DNA of 64,000 nt from Piezodorus guildinii (taxonomy: Eukaryota; Arthropoda; Insecta; Hemiptera; Pentatomidae): assembly GCA_023052935.1 (NCBI GenBank), contig CM041295.1, forward strand, positions 166,241,366-166,305,365, given 5' to 3'. The position numbers and the translations under genes are program-made. Of the stretch, positions 54,318-63,951 are shown one piece after another. The stretch's first letter is position 1. The number at the start of each line of letters is the position of its first letter. The notes below the pieces were generated by a model, which saw only the letters and a list, made by a program, of their open reading frames with translations, ran no database searches and had not been told where the DNA came from.

Positions 54318-54726
54318 GATCCACAGACAAAAGATGTACAGAAATTCTATTCTAAGCCTTTGTTCAGATGCACGACCTAGTACAGGCAAATACTGAGACA
54401 GAGCCTACATTTGTGATGGAAGGTAGTTGATCTGTAATTGATTTAATATCCATCAGTGATTTAATATTCATCCACCCAACTAATAGCTCTGCGATCTTTA
54501 GTACGGATAGTTTGAAATGTTCATAAGTTTTTATGAATTTATAAAATGGAAACATATAGTGATAATTATTTAAATATGTACATTAACTGGAGCTTGCTCT
54601 ATCTTAATTAAATATGCACAACCTTGTGAGTATATTTACAGAACACTATCGAATTAAAACTAAAACAATAAAATAGTCACTGTAATAATGGTATGTTAAT
54701 AATTGATTATGATAGAATTTACTTAC
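54318..54726. other. Intron 2 sequence, nothing recognised
   Basis: Between the hAT-like element and dynein candidate exon 2. Confidence 0.5.
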
Positions 54727-54855
54727 TCGAAATTTTCCTGATAAAATATATGTGCCTTTTGCTTGTCATCTGGTTTTGGATAGCTTTGATGGCTTCCAAA
54801 ACTTGTTGGAATTCTCCCATTTCCAAGTGGATGGTCAGGGTAGCTTGTAACAGAT
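54727..54855 (-). CDS. Dynein heavy chain candidate exon 2
   Basis: 129 bp with acceptor CTATCTAG and donor GTAAGT. It reads DLLQATLTIHLEMGEFQQVL then a helical, basic stretch ending FIRKIS. The exon starts with 2 nt and ends with 1 nt, compatible with its neighbours. The EFxxVLxxIKxI pattern fits the dynein stem (DHC_N2-like) helices, but the match is short. Confidence 0.5.
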
Positions 54856-55152
54856 CTAGATAGCAAAAAGACACAAGTAATATAAAATATTCAGTGAAAA
54901 ATAATAATAGAATAACACAAAATAAATAAAAAAGGAAAGAAATAAATGGCCAAACAAGACTGCAATTAATGCACATTTCTATTATATATGTAATATTTTA
55001 ACAATTTTATTTACAAATATTACAATTTTCAATATTGCAATACATATTAATGATCTTTTATTCTTGTCCATATTATATGTATAAGATGAGCAATGTTTAA
55101 CAATGACAATAAAATATATTGAGGATGTATAGTCGACTGTAGAAACTATTAT

Positions 55153-55334
55153 AGGTGGAAATAATCAGGAGTCAGTATTTTTTTAACATTTTAATTTTGC
55201 CGACATTTCGGCTCAAGCTTGTGAGCCATCATCAGGTATTACTGAGCCATGTCCAAGCATAAACTCACACTGGAGAGTTAAAATATTAAAATTAATATAT
55301 TAAATAAAGACTGACTCCTGATTATTTCCATCTA
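55153..55334 (-). mobile_element. ~180-bp hairpin element with ~24-bp inverted ends
   Basis: The left end GGAAATAATCAGGAGTCAGT (55157-55176) is perfectly inverted at 55310-55329; the match extends a few bases outward with one mismatch. End sequence, length and internal core resemble 19835-20003. Non-coding. Confidence 0.75.
55199..55236 (-). ncRNA. Hammerhead-ribozyme-like core
   Basis: Minus strand: CTGATGA (55229-55235), a 6-bp perfect stem GGCTCA/TGAGCC (55210-55227) with a 6-nt loop, then GAAA (55206-55209), then TGTCGGC. The order CUGAUGA - stem II - GAAA is the exact hammerhead core. I could not assign stems I and III or a UH cleavage site, so activity may need a tandem or dimeric RNA, or may be lost. 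Confidence 0.6.
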
Positions 55335-55559
55335 TGACAATAAAATAATAATATAAATCTAGAATGATATAAGTTCAAACAATTCACCAACATCCATTGG
55401 AAGGTAGCAAAACTTTTCCAATAAATTAATCAATATATCACTTAATTAGCAAGATTAATATACCATATTCTTGAAAAAGGCAGTTAAGTTCAGTGTATAA
55501 ATTATATAGGAGTAATCCAACTGAGAATCCTATATAAATTGCAAAAGTTAAAGTGAAAA

Positions 55560-56480
55560 GACTGCTGGCAGAGGTACAGAAGATCAAAGCTTTCAGACAA
55601 ATGATGAAAAAATTTTGATAATGATCTGCACTTATTATTCATTGACTACAAGAGGGCAATTCATAGGATCAAGAGATCACCATTGTTAAAAGTGATAATG
55701 GAAAGTGGGGCGTCACATAAATTAATTAATTTAATAGGCATAACCATGAAAAATGTCCTGTCCAAAGTTGTTGTTGAGAATAAAGGTGGTCAATCATTTA
55801 AGGTAAAATCTGGATTTCATCAAGGAGACACATTGGTGGAAACATTATTTAACATAGCCCACTATGCTGCTGTAGAAGATGCAGCTTTAGCTTTAGTTTT
55901 TTTGAAAGATACTAGTGTAGAAAATACATAGCAAATTTGTGCCTATATTGATGACCTCATGATTGCTACTAGAAATGAAAAGACACCAAGAGAGGTCATT
56001 GAAATAACACCCGAGAAAGGAAAAAAATAGGGCATGTGGCAACTCAATGAAAGCTAAATAAGACTCTTATTACACCAGTAATCATCTATAAAGTAAAAAC
56101 CTGGTGTTTGTTGAAAGAGGATTGATATATTCTAAAAATATTCAAAAGAAAGATAATAATAAGAATTTATGGTGCTAAAAGAGTCAATGGTGAGTGGAAA
56201 GTTAAGGGCAATAGTAATATCAAGACCATATTAGAGAATAATAACATTATAAAGTTTATTAAAGTATGTAAGCTGAAATGTGGTCAGAATGGAAGATGGA
56301 AGAGTTCACAGGAAAATGCTAGAAACACATTTCAGTAGGAAGAGGGGAAGGGTGAGAAGCTAGTGGAATGTAGAGATGGAGAGATATGCGATAAAGTGTT
56401 CAAAGTTAAAGAATAGAAGCACAGGATAGGGAAAAGTAGAGAAGAAGAATTTACGAGGCCATGGTCATGCTGGATGTATG
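55560..56480 (+). pseudogene. RTE-like reverse transcriptase remnant
   Basis: IMESGASHKLINLIGITMKN, VKSGFHQGDTLVETLFNIAH (for VxxGLRQGDPLSPxLFN) and ICAYIDDLMIATRN (catalytic DD) are RT motifs. Downstream frames show TWCLLKEDEYILKIFKRKII and RIYGAKRVNGEWKVKGN, matching the RTE C-terminal SExWTLxxxDExxLxxFERKILRxIFGPxxExGEWR. Several stops. It is far more decayed than the RTE copy at 22-24 kb. Confidence 0.72.
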
Positions 56481-56699
56481 CGCACAATGAATTTAAATAT
56501 ATACATTTAAGTGTATTGTTTCTTCAATGGCCAACCACATTTGCAACCTACTTCTCTTGTATTTGTTGAACAGTAATCTATAATCACATGAATAGAAAAA
56601 CACTTGAACAGACTTGTAAAAAAATATTTAACAATAATATCTTAAACACACCACACTTGCAGATACTAATTAAATGAGAAAATATTGATGTTAGCTAAC

Positions 56700-56834
56700 C
56701 AGGACATTTTTCAAACATTGTAACACATTGTTCTATTTTCGATTTTAGTTTATCGTAAATCGAATGCACATAATCCAAGTTGATATTTCGTGCTCCATAC
56801 TTTGTTTTCCAAGTGTTTAACATGTTCCTCCAGG
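56700..56834 (-). CDS. Dynein heavy chain candidate exon 1 (most upstream visible)
   Basis: 135 bp between an acceptor (TTATTTCAG) and a weak donor (GTTAGC). It reads WRNMLNTWKTKYGARN then a helical stretch ending MFEKCP. It begins with 2 nt of a split codon and ends with 1 nt, which joins in phase to the next exon. Resemblance to dynein stem/linker helices is weak. Assignment rests mainly on position, strand, phase and open frame. Confidence 0.5.
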
Positions 56835-58102
56835 CTGAAATAAGTAAATTATTAGATATATATATACATAAATATGAACAGCATTATGATTAGGCTATAA
56901 GTGTAATCATAAGCTAAGTTATGAAAATGAAACAGGTTTACTTTTTTGTACACAAGTTTGTTTTCCCTTCCTGGCCCTCATTTCACAAGTTTAATGGGAA
57001 AATAAATTCAATTGATTTTTGTATCTCACTTGATATTTGAAATAAACTTGGGGCTAAGTATTTGAATGTAAATATTTTAGGAGTAGAGCTATGCTAATTT
57101 AAAAAAATAAATAAATAAAACTTATAAATGTTCACTTTTTCAGTAATTGAAAAGATGAAGAAATGTTGAAAATATACCAAATAAAAAAAATATATGTCAC
57201 CACAAAATGAACATTAAGAAAAGTGGTATTGAAAAAAAAAAAAGATCAGTTTGAGCTCAACAAAAAATATTATTTATTTCAACTTTAAAATAAACCATCA
57301 TGACAGCAAATTTAAACTCAAATATCTAACATTTTATGGATAGTTTTTGTTCATACTAATGTACATTAGAGACTCAAGGTTGGATAATGATACTCTTTTA
57401 AAGGTGTACTCAGTCTGGTTCTATCATTTAACCAGTTTTAGCTAATCTTGTTTCAGTATCAATCTTACTTTCCAGTACTTACACTCATACTTTCTACAGT
57501 AAGTAGAAAATTACTTTTATGTTTAAAGTGACATAGAGTTAGTCAGTCAATCAGTCAAGGAAAAAAGAAAATATACAAATTTAGAGTGTGTTTATTTATA
57601 TTGAATATAAATAAAGGGCTGATATTAGGACTGGAGAGTGGAATTATCAGCTGGATTACCATTATCAGCTGGATTATCATTGGATTATGTTTATTCCCAC
57701 TATGTCAGGAGTCTATAATAAACTAAATGATTTCTTTGATTCACTATCCCAATCCTTAAAACCTATCTATATCTCTACATCAATTAATCAAATTGTGGAA
57801 AACCTTTCCACGGATCTCTTTTTTTTTTTTTTCTAAATCACGTCAAGACCTCAACTTTCAGACATTCTGTTGTACCCAGGATCAATAAATAAATTAGAGA
57901 GTAGATAAGGAAAAGATCTGCTGTGAAGAGACAGTTTGGATGTACACAAACCACTGATGATAACTCATCATTGGTCAACGAAATTTTGACCAATATTTCT
58001 CACACTGTCCTAAAGCAGTTTTTTATACTTCTCGGTCACGAGTACCAGATTCTAAGACTACATGGAAACTTATTAAAAGCCTATCTGTAGAAAAATCCAA
58101 AA
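56835..58102. other. Intron or 5' flank of the dynein gene, little recognised
   Basis: No supported host exon. Near 57990-58100 a short plus-strand reading SRVPDSKTTWKLIKSLSVEK recalls non-LTR ORF2 linkers, interrupted by the BEL insertion; the resemblance is weak. A T-run occurs near 57820. Confidence 0.35.
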
Positions 58103-58107
58103 CCTAC

Positions 58108-58649
58108 TGTTTAGAGTAATCACCTCCAACTAAATGTCAAGATGATCACTCCTTTAGTAATATGTAAGTGGACTGTATGAAAAAATATAACTAAATGAAA
58201 TAAGGCTGGGCCAAGATAAAATAAACACATTATGGGGATAAAATTAATTATATTATAAATAAAATCGGTACATATTTAACTTAAATGGCCAGATGTTCAT
58301 TAGGACTGGGTTAGTAAAGTGTTATAAGTTATAAGTGCTATTGTAAATTATAACAAGTTATGACTTAAGTGGTGATCTCTGAGATGGTGAAAATGCTCTG
58401 GAAGATGAGTCTGTTCTTCTCTCCTCCTCTCCTCCTCCCCTTTGGCCAGGGGGTCTTCTAAATTCTCTACTCCATGGTAAAGGTTGGTTCTACAGGAGGA
58501 ACAAAAAAAAAAACTAGAGAGGCTGTCTGGCACAACCAGCCAGGACCTGCAACTTCAGTATTATTCTCGGCCGCTAGGGGCGCTCTCTTTCTCCCTATGG
58601 CCACTAGATGGCAGAGCAGTGACAATTCTCTTTTCGGGAACCCGAAACA
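58108..58649 (-). repeat. 3' LTR of BEL element (542 bp)
   Basis: Shares TGTTTAGAGTAATCACCTCC through GGGAACCCGAAACA with 63417-63951. Copies differ by small indels and a few substitutions. Short ORFs that appear in both LTRs are not genes. Confidence 0.93.
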
Positions 58650-58660
58650 TACCGCCCACC
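58650..58660 (-). other. Polypurine tract of BEL element
   Basis: The minus strand reads GGTGGGCGGTA immediately before the 3' LTR, the same motif as at 45181. A second GGTGGGCGGACG copy is at 59022-59033. Confidence 0.75.
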
Positions 58661-59139
58661 TAAATCAGCTCCGGGTGATTTACTTCCATGACGATGAAGA
58701 AAGATGACTTTGGTGATTGCAGTCTTCATGAAGGTCTTAGGTTGAAGCCTGAAAATACAAAAGAAAGATCCCTATTCACAGAGCTTGAGAGAAAAAAAAT
58801 AAACGCATGACTTACTTAAAACTGAAAGTAGATTGATGTTAATTATATCAAATGTTTATGTTTCTTTATGTTGGAGTCCAAAATGAATAAAAATGATATC
58901 ATAAACTGCGAAAACAAAACTGCCACTGAATCAGAAAATAATAACAACGAAATGACTCTAAAAAGAAAATAATAAATATTAGTTTGCAACTATTACCTCC
59001 TAGAAGGCGTAATAAAATCATCGTCCGCCCACCATGACGAGCCCCCGTCATTAAGGAAAGGGCGAAAGAAAGAAACAAAAATTACATTTTCTTAATAAAA
59101 AAAATTATGCTTATATGAATGAAACAAAACCAAAGAGTT

Positions 59140-59343
59140 TTACTTGTCTTTATCCTCAAGAGGGTAAAATAATGGCACTACCGAGGTGACTGCGCGAGTC
59201 AAATAGCTTCCAGAAGGGGTACGTACCATCAAGGTACGGGTGACTCCGTCCCTACCTGGGAAGGTTTCTGTGACTCTTGCGATGGGCCACTGACCAACGA
59301 TGGTCCGTTTTTCGATGAGGATGACAAGGTCTCCCACAACCAA
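59140..59343 (-). pseudogene. BEL integrase C-terminal remnant
   Basis: VVGDLVILIEKRTIVGQWPI then ARVTETFPGRDGVTRTLMVR matches the last ~65 residues of BEL pol (VGDLVxIxEDxxPPxxWPxGRVxExxPGxDGxxRVVxVRT). It follows the RT N-terminal region directly at a deletion junction near 59343, in a different frame. Confidence 0.88.
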
Positions 59344-60155
59344 CGCAGGCCTTTCCTCTTTCCAAGGTCTGGTTCCTTTCGGAATTTAGATTCCAAAGCA
59401 TAGAATCTACGCAGAGCAGCTGCCTTATTCTCTGCCAACTCCTTGTCCTCGGTCTTGAACGGTAGCTTAACAATGTATCTACCATCTTCAGTACGGCTGT
59501 TGGTCTCCGCGAAATGTTGCTCACACTGAATATCATCAGGGTGCGACCTATCTACAGTCGCAGGCTCCTCAATCTCCCAGAACGCTTTTGGTTGAGCTTC
59601 GATACTGCATTTGGATTGAGAGAAGAGAGAGCACGAAGCGCTCGGCGTCACATCATACACCACTCCTGAAACCACCACCCCAAATACTGTGGGAGTCAAG
59701 TACAAGTCTTGAACTCCTGCAGGATACGGTGCTCCAGTAAGCAGGCGCGGATACAGGTCTCCTCCGATCAATAGGTCAATAGTGCCTGAAATGCCAAAAT
59801 CTTGGTCTGCCAACGGGTGGCGCATGATATAGTTTATTATGGACTTTGGAAGTTCATGGCCTGGGAGTGCAGAGGTAATGCGTTCGACTACAATCGACGA
59901 GAGCTCGTACTCCGCTTCTCTAACACACGAGCGGATGGTGCAGCCAACAGACCCCTTGAGATGGGACTTGGGTACTATGGTTTCGCCAAGGCCGGTTATG
60001 GCACCGTTGAATGGTGTCACGTTTGCACCAACCTTGCGAGCGAGTGTACTGGTGATGAATGTGTGCTGGCTCCCTGAGTCCAACACAGCGCGTACAAGGT
60101 GGTAATCTCCGCGCTGACCCTTCACGAGGACTTGTGCTGTCCCTAACAGCACCAT
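59344..60155 (-). pseudogene. BEL protease and start of RT region
   Basis: Reads VRAVLDSGSQHTFITSTLAR (aspartic protease DSG), IDLLIGGDLYPRLLTGAPYP, TVFGVVVSG, KAFWEIEEPATVDRSHPDDI and RYIVKLPFK. It stops at KEPDLG, before the RT palm, where the deletion begins. A frame change separates it from gag near 60150. The family cleaves its own polyprotein. Confidence 0.88.
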
Positions 60156-61585
60156 GCCGCTCGACGATGAAGCTGAGGGTACGGAGCCAAAACCAGTGAA
60201 GGTCTCTGTAGGTCCTTCCGACCTCGGACTCGTGGCGGGTTTTGTGACCTCCTTAGCTTTCCCATTAAAGTATGATGTCGGCTATTACAGGTCCGACATC
60301 GGAACCTGGAAACGCACGCGGAGACACCGTGACCAAAACGAAGGCAATTAAAACAAGCATTCAATGTGCGGGCGCGATCCAGTCTCTGTTGAGGAGATAA
60401 TGATAGGAATGTATCGCACCTGAAGAGCAGATGGTCTCCCTTGCACAATGAACACCTCTTCATTGTAGCGCCGTTGCACTCGTTCTTCTTTCTTTGGGTT
60501 TCCTTGCTAGTTGCATTTTTAATGTACCCAGGATTCTTGGAAGAGTACCTCGCATTGTCACCGGAAAATAATGCGATGGAGTTGGAAGTACGATTCTGAG
60601 TATGACGTGAAGAGAGAAGCACATTCTGTGACATCGCGATCGCCGTCTTCCTTTTCCGCACGAAGTTTATGACGTCGTCAACAGTGGGGAACCCTTCGGT
60701 GGAGGCTAGTGACAACTCAAATCGTCGCCTCGTGTCCGCGTCTAAAGCTTTTAGCGCAAGCGTAGCTAATAGGAAGTCTGCCGGATCCTGGAGTTTCAGC
60801 GCACGAAACGCTTCTATGTTGTCAGCGATTCCTGTGAGGAACAGCTCGTGTCTTGCCATCTCACCCTTTGCCTTTGTGTGGTCGTGATCTATGATCCGAT
60901 GGACCAGCATGTTGGCCAAGACTCGAGGGTGCTGGTAGGTATCGACGACTCTTCTCCACGCTAGCTCGTACGAATCCTCTTCAACAGGAAACCTCGATAT
61001 CAACGTGGCAGCCTCACCCTTCAAGGCGCCAATTAGATAGTGGAACTTTTCCACTTTACTCAAAGAAGGTTCCGCGTGGACCATAGAAGTAAAGGTGTCC
61101 CGGAAGTGAGTCTACTTGAGCATATCACCGCTGAAAGTCGGAATTGGTATCTTCGGTAGCTGCACTTTCGGTGCGTAAAGTCCGCTTTGGTTGAGTGTGG
61201 AGTTGGCAGCGAGCGTGGATTCCTGTGCCTTTCTTCTAATTTCACGCTTCTGTAATGTCAACAGCGTACCGCTAGCCTTGTGGATATCTTCGCTTAGGGT
61301 ATCGTAAAGTCGATACCACGCTTCGCTGGGGAACGTATCGCTTGACTCTATCTGAATTGCTAATTCCTCGCGTTCGTTCCATGCCCCTCGGAACTCGGAC
61401 CATAGCTGCTTTGCTTCAGCAACTCTAGCTTCAAAGATATCAGCATCAGCATCACTAATGGTTTCTGGGTCAATGGTCGGAATGCTGCTGATATTGCGTT
61501 TGAGGCCACGCATACGTCGCTCCAACAAGGTTATGCGAGCGAGAACTGTCTCACTTGAAGATTTGTCCTTACTAGGGTCAGTCAT
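60143..61585 (-). pseudogene. BEL gag, interrupted by one TAG
   Basis: ATG at 61585 (MTDPSKDKSS). N-terminal helical region, then LPKIPIPTFSGDMLK and a TAG at about 61112-61114 where the family has Trp (FSGDxxxWxxF), then THFRDTFTSMVHAEPSLSKV, EKFHYLIGALKGEAATLI and LLATLALKALDADTRRRFEL. Zinc region: CSLCKGDHLLFRC, NACFNCLRFGHGVSAC and CRTCNSRHHTLMG. Both pieces are in one frame, so a single base change (TGG to TAG) would account for the stop. Confidence 0.9.
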
Positions 61586-61779
61586 TTTGATAATATTCGA
61601 TTATTATAATTAATAAGAAGTCCCTGGAACCTCGAGGGAGAGAGAATATTAGAGTGAAGAAAGTTAAGAGATATCACCATCCTGGGAAACTAACTCGGCA
61701 ACAAAGTTGCGCTTATATGTAACTCGGGCTGAAATATGAAAAAAAAATGAATAAATCTTGCCAATCTGAAATACAAATG

Positions 61780-62320
61780 GTGAAACGTCGAAAGCCAAAC
61801 TAAATTATGACGTCACCGCAACTATTGTAAATAGATTTTGAAAATTAAATATACTGAAGCGCCGAAGGAAACTGAAAAATAGCGACAAAAAATATTTAAA
61901 ATATCTGAAAATGACAATGGTGAAACGCCGAAGGCCAAACTATATTATGACGTCACCGAAACTAATGCAAATAACGTTTGAAGATTAAATATAGTGAAGC
62001 ACCGAAAGAAAACTGAAATATGGTGACCACAAAATATTTAATATATCAGACAATGAAGATGGTGTAACGCCGAAGGCCAAACTATATTATGACGTCACCG
62101 AAACTAATGCAAATAACGATTGAAGATTAAATATAGTGAAGCACCGAAAGAAAACTGAAATATGGTGACCACAAAATATTTAATATATCAGAAAATGAAG
62201 ATGGTGAAACGCCGAAAGGCCAAACTTAATTATGACGTCACCACTAAATAATTGCATCAATATCTAAGAGAAAAGGAAACGACGTGAAGCGTCGAAAGAA
62301 AACTAAAACATGACGTCACC
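61780..62320 (-). repeat. ~140-bp tandem repeats with CRE (TGACGTCA) motifs in the BEL leader
   Basis: About 3.5 diverged units. The palindrome TGACGTCA occurs at 61808, 61948, 62088, 62233 and 62311, always followed by CC. Units also share GGTGAAACGCCGAAGGCCAA and AACTGAAATATGGTGACCAC-type blocks. Spacing is 140, 140, 145 and 78 bp. TGACGTCA is the CREB/ATF consensus site. The array lies between the 5' LTR and gag. Confidence 0.88.
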
Positions 62321-63326
62321 AAGCAGAGACTCGATTGTAACTGCTAATTGAAGTTGATGACAGAGCTAGCACAAGTTAGTCCGACCTCTTTGGATCCAGG
62401 TTATGATTAACTGAATGACTAACTCATGAACGTCCACCCTATTGGAAGTATCTCTTTACTGTTCTAGTAATTGGCTGGCAACTATAATGAAACTATTGTA
62501 TTAAAACCTATTGTAATTGAAATGTAATGCTGAAATTAAATATAAAACATGAAAGAAATGTGATGTGGTCTTTGTTAATGTTTTACTTACTGGTTTAAGT
62601 AGATAGTGATTTTAACCTAACAGCTGTGCCTAAGTGAAGATAATTTAATTTATAAATGAAATAGTAAATTAAAAATGTAAGAACAAATGAACTTATGCAT
62701 TATTACATATGTTCTTAGGTAACAATAACTGCAAACTACTTATGGATTGATTTAAAATAAAACTGCATGCAATGAATAGACATTATTTAAAAATTACCTT
62801 TAAAGGCAGTCAGTTAAATGAATTAAATTGGCTCTGTGAATAAAGTTACATATAATAATACTTAGAAATATTATGCACAGAAATATTATACAATTATAAC
62901 AAACAAAACAGGCAATACATTATTTGATGTAATTTTGTTAGTTCTATTAATAGGTTAGTTCTATCATAACAATGAAATATCCTTAAATTGAATTTATTAC
63001 AAACATTAAAACTTTTATGTTGCCATTTAATAGAGGTTATTAGGTGATTAGAGCACATTTAATTCAATAATTTTTAACAATGAATGGCATACTGTTGTAG
63101 AATTTTGCTAATGGATATACAATTTTGAAATTATTTCACTAATGAATTGAATAAAATATATTTAATATCTTGGCCATATGGAAATACAACTTTGAATATG
63201 AATTGAATAAAAGATGTATCATTTTGGCTGTAACCAATTATGAATGAAAAGAGCAAATGTTTTGACATCTTGGCAATATATAAATACAATTTGACTTAGA
63301 TTGTCTAGGTCCAGAGTTATCAAATA
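62321..63326 (-). other. BEL leader between LTR and CRE repeats
   Basis: A+T-rich, non-coding and about 1 kb long. No ORF or RNA gene recognised. Confidence 0.6.
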
Positions 63327-63416
63327 GTTAGGTATCTAGGCCCCGCAGGGCAATTTGTTAGGATATCTAGCCCGCTGTGACCAATTGTTAAGATATCTGG
63401 GCCCGGAGTGAGCATA
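63327..63416 (-). repeat. Three 30-bp tandem units abutting the 5' LTR, PBS-like
   Basis: Units 63327-63356, 63357-63386 and 63387-63416 each begin GTTA and share GATATCTAG..CCCG-type sequence on the plus strand. The last ends exactly at the LTR edge. On the minus strand the LTR-proximal unit contains CTCACTCCGGGCCCAGAT, similar to the PBS candidate of the other BEL element. Confidence 0.75.
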
Positions 63417-63951
63417 TGTTTAGAGTAATCACCTCCAACTAAATGTCAAGATGATCACTCCTTTAGTAATATGTAAGTGTACTGTATGAAAAAATATAAC
63501 TAAATGAAATAATGCTGGGCCAAGATAAAATAAACACATTATGGGGATAAAATTAATTATATTATAAATAAAATCGGTACATATTTAACTTAAATGGCCA
63601 GATGTTCATTAGGACTGGGTTAGTAAAGTTTATAAGTGCTATTGTAAATTATAACAAGTTATGACTTAAGTGGTGATCTCTGAGATGGTGAAAATGCTCT
63701 GGAAGATGAGTCTGTTCTTCTCTCCTCCTCTCCTCCTCCCCTTTGGCCAGGGGGTCTTCTAAATTCTCTACTCCATGGTAAAGGGTGGTTCTACAGGAGG
63801 AACAAAAAAAAAAAACTAGAGAGGCTGTCTGGCACAACCAGCCAGGACCTGCAACTTCAGTATTATTCTCGGCCGCTAGGGGCGCTCTCTTTCTCCCTAT
63901 GGCCACTAGATGGCAGAGCAGTGACATTTCTCTTTTCGGGAACCCGAAACA
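63417..63951 (-). repeat. 5' LTR of BEL element (535 bp)
   Basis: Direct repeat of 58108-58649, with the transcription start expected within it on the minus strand. Confidence 0.93.

Larger units (their letters stand above)
5451..56834 (-). other. Dynein heavy chain gene (probably axonemal), ten exons, both ends outside window
   Basis: Ten exons with splice-site dinucleotides lie on the minus strand and are phase-compatible in order. Exons 4-10 give one uninterrupted frame through the linker to the AAA1 Walker A loop: WLYLK, KRLSSPRFFFISNNEFLEII, WVVEWPGQ, DFIWDSQLRYYW, YGYEYLG, TPLTERCFLTITQAL, GTPGSGKSET. Dynein heavy chains are ~4,500-aa AAA+ motors on microtubules; only ~594 codons are visible here. 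Total span exceeds 51 kb. Introns reach ~17.6 kb and are filled with transposons. Several positions conserved in dyneins differ. Exons 1-3 are assigned on phase and weak similarity only. I cannot say which DNAH subtype this is. Confidence 0.85.
58108..63951 (-). mobile_element. BEL/Pao LTR retrotransposon, internally deleted
   Basis: Minus-strand element between LTRs 58108-58649 and 63417-63951, both bounded by TG...CA. CCTAC flanks both sides (58103-58107 and 63952-63956), a 5-bp target duplication. Gag, protease and the beginning of the RT region are followed directly by the integrase C-terminus, so RT, RNase H and the integrase core are deleted. The long leader (61.6-63.4 kb) holds unusual tandem repeats. 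Confidence 0.95.

Noticed and set aside
55199..55236. Full type III hammerhead with cleavage site
   Set aside because: A GACA/TGTC stem III can be drawn, but the expected cleavage position would be UG, which is not a permitted UH site; only the core is claimed.
61780..62320. CRISPR-like array
   Set aside because: Units are ~140 bp, diverged along their whole length and without unique spacers; they are tandem repeats in a eukaryotic element.
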